From assembly GCA_021018995.1 (NCBI GenBank), contig CM037598.1, positions 65,552,671 through 65,616,670 of the forward strand: a stretch of DNA of 64,000 nucleotides, given 5' to 3'. The position numbers were made by a program, and so were the translations under genes. Shown piece by piece: positions 11,727-22,850 of this stretch. The DNA comes from Chloranthus sessilifolius (Eukaryota; Streptophyta; Magnoliopsida; Chloranthales; Chloranthaceae). Positions within the stretch are counted from its first letter, which is position 1; the number at the start of each line of letters is the position of its first letter. The notes beneath the pieces were generated by a model. The model worked only from the letters and a program-made list of their open reading frames with translations. It was not told the DNA's origin and did no database searches.

Positions 11727-11895
11727 CTGGCGCAATTAATAGGTGCGCTAGGCATCTATAAAGTAAAACAGTGTTTCTACAGGGTCTGGAAGTTGGCCGC
11801 CAGAGGTGGGGTCCACCTTATAGCTGGCATTACTATTAGTTGTGCCAAGTAATTTTTGGGGAGAAATGGCTTGGCGCAAGTAATACTTGTGCCAA
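11727..11895. repeat. Three palindromes in the U3 of LTR A
   Basis: 11727-11751 (CTGGCGCA to TGCGCTAG), 11824-11849 (CTGGCA to TGCCAAG, imperfect) and 11871-11895 (TTGGCGCAAG to CTTGTGCCAA, one mismatch). All lie about 290-450 bp upstream of the TATA box. Confidence 0.7.
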
Positions 11896-12297
11896 ATCCC
11901 TAAGGGGGAACTCAGCCAATTTACTATTTCGCCCTTATGCTTCGGAACGCGATATCTTCTCGCGTACAGCTCTGATTGGGGTGATTCTTGGATCGTTGGA
12001 AAGCTGAGGACTTATACTTTTCAATGGTATATGATTTAATAATAGTAGAAGGCCATAGCTAGTTCTAGTGCACCACTCTTCATCGATTGCTCGAGAAAGC
12101 TAGGTTTAGGTTTAGAATGGTTTCTAAGAGTTCAGGAAGGTTCCTACGGGATCTAAGATAATTCCCAAGGGTTTGGAATAGCTCCTTCGGTTTCAAAAAG
12201 GTTCCTAAGGGTTCCATACATGCCATCCAAAGCTCAGGGATGCGCCTCTCTTGAAAAGTGTCTCGATCGGGCCTTGGGCCAAATTTGGGTGTCTACA

Positions 12298-13366
12298 CTG
12301 CCAAGTCAGCCAATGAACAATCCTAAAGGGCAATACATGGTGAGTGAGTCTTCTTCAACTCATGAAGAAGCTAAGGCCATTACTTTGAGAAGTGGCAGGC
12401 TGGTGGATAACCATTTTGATGGTGAAATCACAATGATTGCAGCACAAAAGAGCCTAATCAGTGACAGTATGCAGCATGAGCAACATGTCAAAAATAAAGG
12501 GGATGATGATGAGTCCCAATAGAAAAATGAAAATAAAAACAAGGAAAAAATGCAAAGGCTACAAATGATAGACCAGTTTCTCATCTGCCATTTCCTCATG
12601 CACTTCACACACCATCTCCTTTTAATAAGGGGAATGCTAAAGTGTAGGAAATGATGGACACTTTTAGATAAGTAAAGATTAACTTCCCTTTACTTGATGC
12701 CATAAAGCAAGTTCCAGCTTATGCAAACTTTTTGAAAGATTTGTGTACCATAAAAGACAATCTAAGATTCATTTATCTAAGAAAGTCTTTTCTGCTAAGA
12801 AAGTAAACCAGGTTTTGTCCATTGAAACCCCAACTACACTCCAAGATCCTGGAGTTCCCATAATTCCCTGCATTATTGGGGTCGTACCATTGAAAAAGTA
12901 CTATTATATCTGGGAGCTAGTGTTAACCTACTTCCATATTCTGTATATGAGAAGTTAGGTTTGGGGAGTTAAAACCCAGACATGCTGTTTCACAACTGGT
13001 TGATAGTTCTGAAAGGAGACCTGTCGGCATTATTGAAGATGTACTGGTTGGGGTTGACAAATTTTTGTATCCAACATATTTCCTAGTTTTGGACATGGAG
13101 CCTAGTAAATGCACTACCTTTATCCCAGTAATTTTAGACAGGCCATTCTTGGCCACTGCTAATACCTGTATCAAGTACAGATTAGGGGTAATGGAGGTAT
13201 CTTTTGAGAATGTGAAAGTTAAGCTTAATGTTTATAATGCAGCAAATGAACCTCACTTGGATAGTGAGGACTGCTTCATGATTGAATTGCTCGATGAGCT
13301 TGTTGAGGAGAATATGCCCAAGCTGTTGAATTGGGATGATGTTTTTGACATTTTTGAAGAAGTTTA
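12298..13366 (+). pseudogene. Gag C-terminus and protease of Athila B (broken)
   Basis: Begins in gag with SSSTHEEAKAITLRSGRLVD, matched in H and E. Frameshifts near 12520 and 12740. The protease reads LGASVNLLPYSVYEKLG at about 12920, but the catalytic Asp before LGAS is Tyr (YLGAS instead of DLGAS), so it is dead. The C-terminal part (13065-13366) is open: VILDRPFLATANTCIKYRLG then NVKVKLNVYNAANEPHL. It ends near the RT start. Confidence 0.85.
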
Positions 13367-13559
13367 GACTGAAACTGCTATAGGGGAGGCCCCCACACCT
13401 CTGACTAAAGACGTGTAAACCTTGAATTCTATAGTGGGGCCAGCAAAGCATTCTCATTTGAAACCTGTTGTTCTGCCTCTTCCCTAACCTTTTAAAGCAC
13501 CTTTGCTGCCTTCACTCATCAGTCCACCTAATTAGGAGTTAAAATAGCTCTCAAATTTT

Positions 13560-15230
13560 TTGAAATATTCATTTTTGGGGCAGAATCAAAAACTATCTAT
13601 GAACATTTCATCTTCCCTCACTGAGGTACAGGAAGAAAAATTGATTTGTGTACTCAAGAGGTATAAGAGAGTAATTAAATCAACTATAGCTAATCTGGGA
13701 GGAATTAACACAGCTGTATGCATGCACAAGATCCATTTGGAAGAGGGTTCCAAACCCTGTAGAGAGATGCAGAGGAAGTTAAATCCTCACATGCAGGAAG
13801 TAGTGATGAAGGGGGTGGTAAAACTGTTGGATGCTAGGGTCATTTACCCCATTTCAGATTCAGAATGGGTCTCACCTACACAAGTAGTCCCTAAAAAGTT
13901 TGGCATCACAGTTGTTACTATTGGACCTAGGGAGTTAGAACCAACTAGGGAGACCACTGGTTGGAGGGTATGCATTAATTATCGAAAACTGAATTCCAAA
14001 ACAAGAAAAGACCAATTCCCACTGCCATTCATTGATCAGATTTTGGATAGGTTGGCTGGAAGAGCATTTTATTTTTTCCTAGATGGTTACTCTGCTTACA
14101 ATTAGATACCAGTGTATCCACAGGATCAGGCGAAGATCATCTTTACTTGTCCCTTTATCACTTTTGCCTATAGGAGAATGCCTTTTGGTCTATGTAATGC
14201 TCCAGCCACCTTCCAAAGGTGTATGTATGCTATTTTTTCTGATATGTTTGACAATTTTTTAGAGATTTTTATGGATGATTTTTTTATATATGGGGACAAT
14301 TTTAGTCAATGCTTACATCATCTTAGCCTTGTTCTTCAAAGGTGTGAGGAGACGAACCTAGTCTTGAGCTAGGAGAAAAGCCATTTTATGGTTACACAAG
14401 GCATTGTCCTTGGTACTTGGGTCTCCCACAAAGGCATTGAGGTTGATAAAGCTATAATTGACTTGATTGTACATTTGCCCCCACCAAAAATAGTCAAGGA
14501 AATCAGATCCTTCCTTGGTCATTCTAGATTCTATAGGAGATTCATTAAAGATTTTAGCAAAATCTCCAAACCTCTGTGCAACCTGCTGTGTAAGGATGTA
14601 CCCTTTGTATTCACTACTGAGTGTTTAAATGCCTTTGAAAATTTGAAAAATTGTTTGACCTCTGCTCCCATCATGTATGCTCCTGATTATCTCCTCCCTT
14701 TTGAGCTGATGTGTGATGCATCAGATTTGATAGTTGGAGCAGCTTTAGGGTAGAGAAAGGACAAACTACCTAGTGTAGTTTCCTATGCAACCAAGACACT
14801 GACTGATGCTCAGCTGAACTACACCACCACTGAGAAAGAGTTGTTAGCAGTTTTCTTTACTTTGGAGAAATTCAAATCTTATGTTCTTGGATCTAAAATT
14901 ATTATTTTTACTGACCATTCAACCCTAAAATACATTTTGTCTAAAAAAGAAGCAAAACAATGATTAATCAGATGGATCCTCCAGCTGCAGGAGTTTGATC
15001 TTGAGATTAAGGACAAAAAGGGTGTTGAAAATGTGGTAGTAGACCACTTGTCTAGAATCTTGAGTGTTGATTGTATTGGATTACCTGTGAATGATTCCAT
15101 TCCTAATGAACAACTTTTTTCCATCAATGTGAGTGCATCCTGGTTTGCTAATATTATGAACTATCTGGCAGTTGGTTGGATTCCCCCACATTGGTCCCAA
15201 ATGGACAATGACCTATTTTTCTCTTAGGTC
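13560..15230 (+). pseudogene. Reverse transcriptase and RNase H of Athila B (broken)
   Basis: RT fingers: WRVCINYRKLNSKTRKDQFP; palm: AYRRMPFGLCNAPATFQRCM; active site IFMDDFFIYGDNF (FMDD is usual in Athila where most gypsy elements have YVDD). RNase H: LMCDASDLIVGAALG, then [18 protein letters not shown] and FTDHSTLKYILSKKEAK. In-frame stops at about 14104, 14370, 14752, 14962 and 15226, otherwise one frame, so decay is mainly by point changes. Confidence 0.92.
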
Positions 15231-16431
15231 AAACATTTTCTGTCGGAGGACCCTTGCCTCTATAAGCATTGTGCAGATTAGGTGGTGAGGAGATGTGTTC
15301 CTGAATATGAGTTCCACAACATTCTTACAATGTGTCATGAGCAGGCCTGTGGAGGTCATTTCAATGAAAATAAATTGCTGCAAAAGTACTCCAATCTGGA
15401 TTTTACTGGCCATCCTTGTTCAAGGATGCAGTGGAGCATTGCAAAACCTGTGAGAGATGTCAAAAGATGGGGAGTATATCCAAGAGAGACTCAATGCCTC
15501 TGCATCCCATACTTGTGGTAGAATTGTTTGATGTTTGGGGGATAGATTTTATGAGTCCTTTTCCTCTTTCCATGGGTTTTAATTTCATTCTTGTAGCAGT
15601 GGATTATATTTCCAAGTGGGTGGAAGCCATTACCACAATAACCAATGACCACATGGTTGTCCTCAAATTTTTAAAGGACAACATTTTCTCTAGATTTGAC
15701 ACCCCTGGAGCTATCATTAGTGATAGAGGGAGTCATTTCTACAACAGACACTTTGCATGTTTGCTTAAAAAGTATTTTGTTACATACAGGATATCCAGTC
15801 CCTACCACCTATAGACCAGTGGGCAAGTTAAAATTTCTAATAGGGAGATTAAGCACATCCTAGAGAAAACTGTGAGGACTAACAGGAAGGAATGATCCCT
15901 CAACTTAACAGATGCACTGTGGGCTTATAGAACTGCCTATAAGACCTCAATAGGGATGTCTCCTTTTAGATTGGTATATGGCAAAGCATGCCATTTGCCA
16001 GTGGAGTTAGAACATAGGGCCTACTGGGCCATTAAAATATTAAATTTTGATCTAACTGCTATTGGTCTTCACAGGAAATTGCAATTGTCAGAATTAGAGG
16101 AATTGAGATTGGATGCCTATGCCTATACCAGAATTTTTAAGAAAAGGCCAAAGTTTTTTATGACAAGCATCTTCTTAGGAAGGAGTTCATTGAAGGTAAT
16201 AAGGTATGACTTTTCAATTCAAAATTGAAGTTTTTCCCGGGGAAATTAAAATCCAAATGGGATGGGCCTTACACTGTGTTGCATGTATTCCCATCTGGAA
16301 CTGTTGAGATCATGGACCCCAAGGATGGAAGGATCATGAAAGTGAATGGTCAAAGGCTAAAAATTTATATTGAAAATACAGTTAAGCTTGTTGAGACCAT
16401 TAATCTTCAAGAACCTCCCAATTGTGACTAA
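15231..16431 (+). pseudogene. int: Integrase of Athila B (broken)
   Basis: Zinc finger: [15 protein letters not shown], then [12 protein letters not shown] after a frameshift near 15416. Core: [20 protein letters not shown] (first Asp), [15 protein letters not shown] (second Asp), and the third acidic position expected near [13 protein letters not shown]-terminal: [20 protein letters not shown], then SKWDGPYTVLHVFPSGTVEI. Stops near 15812, 15895 and 16227. Ends PNCD at 16431. Confidence 0.9.
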
Positions 16432-16684
16432 ATTTCAAGAAAATACATTGTGTAACATAACTGTCATTTAGTATGTTTTTGCTGATTTTAATTCTGTCTT
16501 TTACTTTGTGTAAATCTATAATTTTTGGGTTAGTTTTTTCCTTGGTATAATGTCTTAGCTAAGGTGAGTTCTGTGTTGTTTGGATGATTGAGAAATGAGA
16601 AGGAGCTGAGGAGGTTTGTTGAATTTTTGTTGAATATAGACAGTACATAGGTGTGAAGTAAGATTGAATGCAGAATTGAGACTG

Positions 16685-17031
16685 TCGAGTGGTTGGAAAT
16701 ATACTTCGGCAGGTTCTGAAGGTATCTCATGTGATTTTGATCGGTACTGATAACCTGTCGATAGGTTGAAAGGCTTGTTCGATAGGTCCTAAAGGTGTAT
16801 TGTGTGGATTCGACAGGTTCTGAGAACATGTCGAGGGGTTAAGGAACCTCTTGAATCCTATTTCTGAAAAACAATAACACCTGTTGAGGGGTTTGATGAA
16901 CCTCTCGAATCCAACTTTCTAAAGCATTTATACATATCGAGAGGTTTGAGGAACCTCTCGAAACCCTCATTCTCGGGTTTTTTGCGTTTTCATGTGTTTC
17001 AACTTTTTGACAGGTTGAATCAACCTAACGA
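16685..17031. repeat. TCGA dyad array, spacer of Athila B
   Basis: Consensus TCGANAGGNT-N5-ANCCTNTCGA, TCGA to TCGA 21 bp. Instances: 16685-16709, 16758-16782, 16810-16834, 16884-16908, 16937-16961 (perfect 10-bp arms, loop TGAGG) and 17007-17031. Half copies lie between them. Confidence 0.85.
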
Positions 17032-17220
17032 AAGCGTTTTTTCATCCAGTCAATGTTTTTTGCCTTTTAATACCCTTCGATAGTTTTATTTGGGCATTTA
17101 TTCCTTGAGTTAGAAATTTGTCTTTTTTTTTGCACGAGTTCTCCTTTCCTTCTTTCTTCTCTAGCTCAGTGGTTCCATTTCCTAAAGTTTTACCAGTTGT
17201 GCAAGCAGTACAAAGTCGCC

Positions 17221-17293
17221 ATTTTGCACCTGGTCTTTGCTGGTTTGGTGCTCTATATGTCAATTGTTGAGAAACCCTAGGTTTTGGGTAAGT
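17221..17293 (+). promoter_or_regulatory. Leader box and putative splice donor before ORF3 of Athila B
   Basis: ATTTTGCACCTG at 17221 and GGTAAGTT with the GT at 17288, 67 bp apart, followed 127 bp later by the ORF3 ATG. The distances in E (70 and 132) and H (69 and 112) are nearly the same. Function is inferred. Confidence 0.5.
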
Positions 17294-17414
17294 TCCTCAC
17301 AAGCCCTGTCTCTTGAATCTTTCATGTCCATGGTTTGAATAGATTCTAGTGTATAAGAGTAAATTAGGTGAAGCATAATTGTGGTTTGTGAAATTTGTTA
17401 TATTCTCTGTTTTA

Positions 17415-20083
17415 ATGGCAAACCCTGTGCAACTGGAGGGTACCTTATCTGATTTTCTCCAATCTCCTTCCAAATCCACTAAAAAATCTAGTAGGATAGC
17501 TACTTCATAATCTCAAGTGGATCCACCCGCAATGAGGAAGTTGAATATTGACAAACCCAAGAAAACTCAGATGTCTAAGAAAGCCAAAATCAGTGAGAAT
17601 ATTGCTAAGGAGTTACGAGAGATACCTGTGCATTTGATAACCCCTAATGAATTTGTGGATTCTTTGGGTTTGATAGCTGAGACTACCTTTGATATACCCT
17701 ATTTCACAAAGGTAGAAGAGTGCAGTGAAACCTTAGCCTATTTGGAAAATGCTTCTATGAACATATTTTGACCCAATTGAATGAGCAGGTATACCCCAAA
17801 TTAGTGAAATTGTGGTTTCAGAATTTAAGGCTGTAGAAGACAACAGGGCCAACTGATCCTATGCTTGTGGTCCTGATTGATGACTGGGAAATGGTAGTGG
17901 ATTACAAGGATATTTTTTTGGTGTTAGGGATTCCATTTCAGTATGATCCAGCTGGCAGCTTAAGAGTTCCTGAGAGTGTATCATTTAGGGTCATGTCCAA
18001 ACACCTGACTCAGGGAATTGTGGGATATGGAGAGTCTTTGATGAGGAGAGATCTGGATCCTAGTTTATTTTTCATTGATACCATTTTGAGGAAGACTGTT
18101 TTTATGTCTGGACACCGACAAGAAAGAAGGCACCCCATTGTGGATGCCCTTTATTTTTACTCAAAGGGAAAAATTTTCAATGCCCCTCAGCTAATATTTG
18201 AAGGGATGGTGGATATTCATGACAAAATCAAGAAGGCACAACTTGTGCCAGGTCTTCCATATGACAAAATTATCACTGCTCTATTGAAGAAAGGGAAGTA
18301 TGCATTTAAAGAAGGAGAGCCAACTGAGGCATTGCCTCCTAAAGCATTTGGAAAGAAAGCATAGTCAACCAATATGACCTTGATTGAAAAGAGAAAGAAG
18401 CCAGTGGAGGGCCCCCTACCAAAACCTACAGTGGTCACAACAACACTTACTACTTCTTTGGCCATGTCAGTACTAGCATCCATAGCCTCTACAGTTACAT
18501 TTGCTGTCAGTGTCATACCAGCCATCATTACCTCATCAATTTCCCTGCCTTCCATACCTGCACCTATGCCTCTCACTTCCACAGCCACACCTTCTAGAAT
18601 CACCACAACATCACTTGTGTCAGCTCCTCCTGCCATTGTCCCATTAGCTATGCCCACACCTACCATTAAGACCACATACCAGAGGAAATCCAAGCAACCT
18701 AAATCAACACCAACTATACCTAGCCCATCCACTCCAAGCTCAGCATCTCCAATTCCTGACCAACTTTCACCATTCCCTTATATCCCATCTGCTATTGATC
18801 CCTTGATCCCCACTGACTTACCTACCTCTCTTTCACCTATCCATACCCAGGATGTAGAGAATTTGACTTCTAAGGGGTATTCATCCCTCATTGACTCCAT
18901 TGTGGAGGATATTGGGCATGAATACACCCCACTCCTGGACTCTCCACAACCTATCCCTTTCCAACATGTTTCCACTTCACCTTTTCAACCAATTCCATCC
19001 ATTCAACCTGTTATCCAACCTCAATCCTTACCAACTCATTTGCTTAAATCCTTTCCCTCCTCCATTCTATCAATTCCCAACTTCATACTAACACTGTTAA
19101 CCAGTCTGACATGGCTACCTGCCTTCATTCTATCCATTCCACTTTAATCCCATCTACCTCAACCACTCAACCTCATACCCCTATACCATTCATTCCTGTA
19201 TCACCATCACATTTTCCCCCTCAGACCTCCCCTTTAGTAGCCACTACCATTGTTGCTACCCAGTCAAACTTTGAGTCTGCTGAGCTGCTACCTATTCCAT
19301 CAACCTCCATAGCCATTTCCAACCAAACAAATCTTGAGCCAGTTATCTTGTCCATCATTCTTTCTACATGTGACTTTTCTACTCAAACTAATCCTGAGGT
19401 GGTAGACCTAGACTTTACTTCCCCACAGCCTGACCTTGAGGTTGTGGAGTAGTCCCTACCAACACCTACCTTCACCTCTACCCATACCAAGGCAGACCTT
19501 GAGGAGGAGCTGGCAACTATCATTTCACCTTCCCCATCTTTCCCATCCTCTTCATCCACTCCTTACCATCTTGTTGATGACCCCACTGAGAGGGCCATGG
19601 TCCTTACCTCTTCATATCCTATGACCCCTTTCTCCAACCTCAAGATAACCATGGATGAAAATCCTTATATTAGGAGGGATGTCATTAGAGGGATGGCAGA
19701 CATCAATACTGCTATCAAGCAGCCCTTTCTCCATCAAATTAAAAAGTTGAAGTTGGATAACAAGGAGAAATCAAAAGAGTTAGAAGACAAATCACAAATG
19801 CGCAACTGCCATCAGATTAATAGAAAAGAGAGCTGACATTTATGCTAAATTGGCAGATTCCCTTCAGAAGACTTTGTCTTCCATGGCAGCTTTAGAAATA
19901 GAAAAGCTGACAGCATCCCTTGGTTTAAAAATCAGTGAGCCCACCCAAGAGTAGAAGGGCAGCACCAAGAAAAGAATACCAGCTAAGAGGTCAAAAGCTG
20001 GTGCTGCTAGGACCTAGAGTGTGAAGAAAGAGAAGGAACCTGTTGGGACCTCACCTTTTGAACTCAGTTCAGACTTAGATTAA
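17415..20083 (+). pseudogene. Athila ORF3 (third ORF, unknown function) of copy B
   Basis: Start ATG at 17415 (MANPVQLEGTLSDFLQ) because E and H start the same way (acidic DxLxxLF then PSKST or PASST). After a stop at 17508 comes LITPNEFVDSLGLIAET, a globular part with GIVGYGESLMRRDLDPSLFF, IDTILRKTVFMSGHRQERR and HPIVDALYFYSKGKIFNAPQ, then a long Pro/Ser/Thr-rich tail (18374-19620), a helical, charged end near NPYIRRDVIRGMADI, and a Lys-rich end (19960-20083). The globular part resembles what databases call a putative plant transposon protein domain; I could not search. It sits where other Athila elements place an envelope-like gene, but I see no signal peptide or membrane segment. Frame changes near 17770, 19147, 19450 and 19830. 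Confidence 0.8.
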
Positions 20084-21836
20084 CTTTAGGTTGTAGTCTA
20101 AGATGTGTGCCTGTAATTTGTTTTGTTCTAGACAATTTTATATAGTTTTCTTTCTGCACTTTTGTAAATTTGAAACGTTGCTTTTTGTTTCTTACTTTGT
20201 ATATAGTTCTAATAAATGCATCTTTCTTTTGGTGTGTCAATTTGTTGTTATCTTTACTTTCTTTTACTGTTATTACTTGTAGATAGATCTTTAGTACCCT
20301 GTTGTTCTTTCATGTTATATCTCTGAAACAGTGAGGACAATGTTCCTCATAGGTTTGGGGGTATGCAGGATAAACTTATGAGGTAATTAAGTTGAGAGCA
20401 GTAGTGTTAGTAGGATTAAAATAATTGTAGCTAAATTAGGTCATCAAGAAATTTTTGTCATAATCAGTATATAGTGAACCAGGAAGGGGAGAAAAAGGTA
20501 AGAACATGCCTTATGAGTTTAATGGAAGACCACACCCAGTGGGATTTAGGCCCGTAAAAATTTTCGTTGAAGAATGTGTTGGCAAATTTTTCTGCTCTTA
20601 CTGATTGATTGAACCTACTCTTTTTCACTAAAAGTTGTGCACTACAAGTTAAAACAGCTTGGCATAACTCATGACGCTGAAGACATGATGTAAGGCAATC
20701 TTTGGACAACTTGAGCCTAAAATCCCTACCCTTTTGAACTGCCCATGATGCACACCATTTGAGTCTTAAAAATCCAAGCCCTCTTTGACAAAAAAATCAG
20801 AGAATTTGAACCCAAAACTCAATAACTTGATTCAGCCTGACCCTCACTTTGAGTTTTCAAAAGGTAAAGGAGAAGAAGTTGAAGAAGGTGGAGTTGGTCT
20901 AACATTTGGTGGAAGAAGAAGAAAGGACATTTAATGGTAGCTGTGTGTCAGTTGGGTAACTGTGGCATTCTAGCCCACACATAAAAAAAAAATTATTATG
21001 TGAAAAAAAAATACAAAGGAAAACAAAATATAAAGAAAAGAGAATGAAAAAGATGGAATTGTGTTAAAATGAAGAAGGTGATGATATCACCACCTCCTCT
21101 CATTGATGATTTCTCATTTTTGAATCCCTTTATTCCCCTTTATTCTTTTAAACCTCAACCATAAGCCATATTACAACCCAATTAAAAGACCTTACTGATC
21201 TGAAGTTGATTGAGCTGTCATGGGGAGATGAGGAGCTGTGTGATCTATGGTGAAAAGAGATAGAAGATTTCAGGATTTAGTTGCCATGCCTATGCTCATG
21301 CTTGTAGTCCTATTTGAGGGTTGTAACTGCTTTTGAGCTAGAGTAAAATTGAACCCCTTCAAATTCATTTATGAGAGTAAGCCTTTGAGAGAATTGGGTC
21401 TAAAATTAGATTTATTGGGGCAACTGTTTGAACCTAATTCTCAAATTAATGGTGAACTATATATTGTCTTACACATATTATTCTCTTGATGATTTCAAAT
21501 TGGTTGTGATGGGTTGCATAAGGATTTAGGTAATAAATTGTTACATTCATTGTTTGAAAACTTCTGAATTTGAAAAAAGTAAGGTATGGAATGAAGCTAA
21601 GTTTGTTGAAATCTAACTTGTCACTGTTGTACTTGATTTAACAATGTTCATAAGGAAGTTTGTGGGTACCTTCATTGGAAACCCTCAGAGACTTCACTCC
21701 TCCACTAGGGATCAGGTAGGGGTTTAAAAGGCTTGAAGCATATGCTAAATTCATCTGTGCTCCCTATAAATGTGGCATATATTTCTTCTGATAAAAGTTT
21801 TTAATTTTTTTCTTTGCTTAGGGACTAGCAAAGCTT
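20084..21836 (+). other. 3' untranslated region of Athila B
   Basis: About 1.75 kb without a real gene. Homologous in order to 29464-31192 of H on the opposite strand. Holds an extra polypurine tract (20351-20365) and AGGGACTAGCAAAGC just before the main tract, also found in H and F. Confidence 0.7.
20351..20365 (+). promoter_or_regulatory. Upstream polypurine-tract copy of Athila B
   Basis: AGGTTTGGGGGTATG, nearly the same as the 3' PPT, preceded by CAGTGAGGACA as in H. About 1.5 kb upstream of the LTR. Confidence 0.6.
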
Positions 21837-21849
21837 TAGTTTGGGGGTG
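21837..21849 (+). promoter_or_regulatory. Polypurine tract of Athila B
   Basis: TAGTTTGGGGGTG immediately before the LTR start TGTTAATCAG; primer for plus-strand DNA synthesis. Confidence 0.85.
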
Positions 21850-22253
21850 TGTTAATCAGTGGAAAATACCATTTTCCACCTCCTAACCTTACCTTTGATG
21901 GACTTGTGAGCTGATTAATAATGTATTTTGAGTGTTGTGTTTTAGTTACCAATAAATTGCGGTCAGTGTAGAAATCCATCCAAAAGTGCCAAGAAGAGAG
22001 GGTTAGCAGTCAAAGCTTCACATCTGTTGGAGAACTGTAGCAGAGAGGAATCACAAACCATGCTACAGCTGTGTACACATGCAACAAAGTAGCAGCTGCA
22101 TTTGATGAAGAATGAACCCCTCGGATGGTACGGAGTGCTAGATATCTAAATTCCAATCTCTCAAGTGATGTACAAGCTGTGGAGCAAGGAAAAGCATCCT
22201 GTCAAGTAGTTATTTAAATCTGACGATAGGATTTGAGGCTGAAATAGAACCTA

Positions 22254-22561
22254 TCGAGTGGTTCCCTGAACTTACCGAGCAGAGGGAAAAGGGGCAACCA
22301 ACCTCTCGGTTATACTGCATGCAGTCAGGCTAATCCTGTTGAATAGAACAGACCAACCTGTCAAATACGTAGTTGGAGCTGTGTTGGATCTCGAGCAGAT
22401 GATTGAATTGGTCAAGAGGATGGCTAAAACAAATAGAGAAGTCGAGCAGTTAAAAGCATTCTATCGAGTGAAGAATGAACTTGTCAAAGAGATATATCCA
22501 ACTTGTCGAATTGGCTACACTTGCATCTGAAACCTATCGAGGGGTACTTTGAACATCTCGA
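22254..22561. repeat. TCGA dyad array, U3 of Athila B LTR
   Basis: Exact 21-bp dyads at 22254-22278 and 22537-22561, with degenerate TCGA-containing half units between and around them (about 22170-22660). Lies 280-590 bp upstream of the TATA box. Confidence 0.75.
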
Positions 22562-22841
22562 CTTGTGAAATCTAAACTTCCTATTTGTCGATTGAGAAAC
22601 CTTAGGCTTCAGTGACTTGATGCACGTGTCAAAAGGCTATCAAACTACTTCGAGGGTACTTTTGGAATGCAAATGGCACGAAGGAGAACTGCCTAACAGC
22701 CTCATGTGGGCTCAGCTAGTTCTAACCAAATTTGTGGGAGATTCTTAGAGGGAATTCAGCCACCTCAGTAAGCCTAATAACAGATTTGATTCCCCTTTGC
22801 TCTGATTGGCCAAAACAGATCTAAGACAGTTGGAGAAAGTG

Positions 22842-22850
22842 TATAAATAG
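22842..22850 (+). promoter_or_regulatory. TATA box of LTR B
   Basis: TATAAATAG followed by GGGAGAA; 992 bp into the LTR. Confidence 0.7.

Larger units (their letters stand above)
1..12297 (-). mobile_element. Tat-lineage Ty3/gypsy retrotransposon, copy A (3' LTR outside the window)
   Basis: Read on the minus strand the order is 5' LTR (10719-12297), primer site, leader, proline-rich gag, protease, linker, RT, RNase H, second RNase H, integrase and 3' UTR. That order and the extra RNase H are known marks of the Tat clade. The LTR ends TG...CA and abuts B gag sequence at 12298, so A was inserted into B; CTGCC at 12298-12302 should be one copy of the 5-bp target duplication, but the partner lies off the left edge. 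Stops and frameshifts interrupt every gene, so A is not autonomous now. Confidence 0.92.
10719..12297 (-). repeat. 5' LTR of Tat A
   Basis: Minus-strand LTR of 1579 bp starting TGTAGACACCCAAATTTGG and ending TTGCACA. A TATA box (TATAAATA) is at 11436-11443 on the minus strand. The U3 part holds three palindromes. The 3' part shares CCCGGGACAC and GTGACTC with LTRs D and G. Confidence 0.9.
16432..17414 (+). other. Spacer between integrase and ORF3 of Athila B
   Basis: About 1 kb without an ORF. It contains the dyad array (16685-17031), then ATTTTGCACCTG at 17221, AAACCCTAG at 17272 and a GGTAAGT splice-donor-like site at 17288. Same order and spacing in H and E. Confidence 0.75.

Noticed and set aside
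16685..17031. CRISPR-like array of short repeats
   Set aside because: Units are degenerate dyads with variable gaps, no constant repeat of 25-40 bp with unique spacers, and the context is a plant retrotransposon.
18217..18732. 171-codon minus-strand ORF
   Set aside because: Antisense of the ORF3 Pro/Thr-rich tail; low complexity and no homologue in H.
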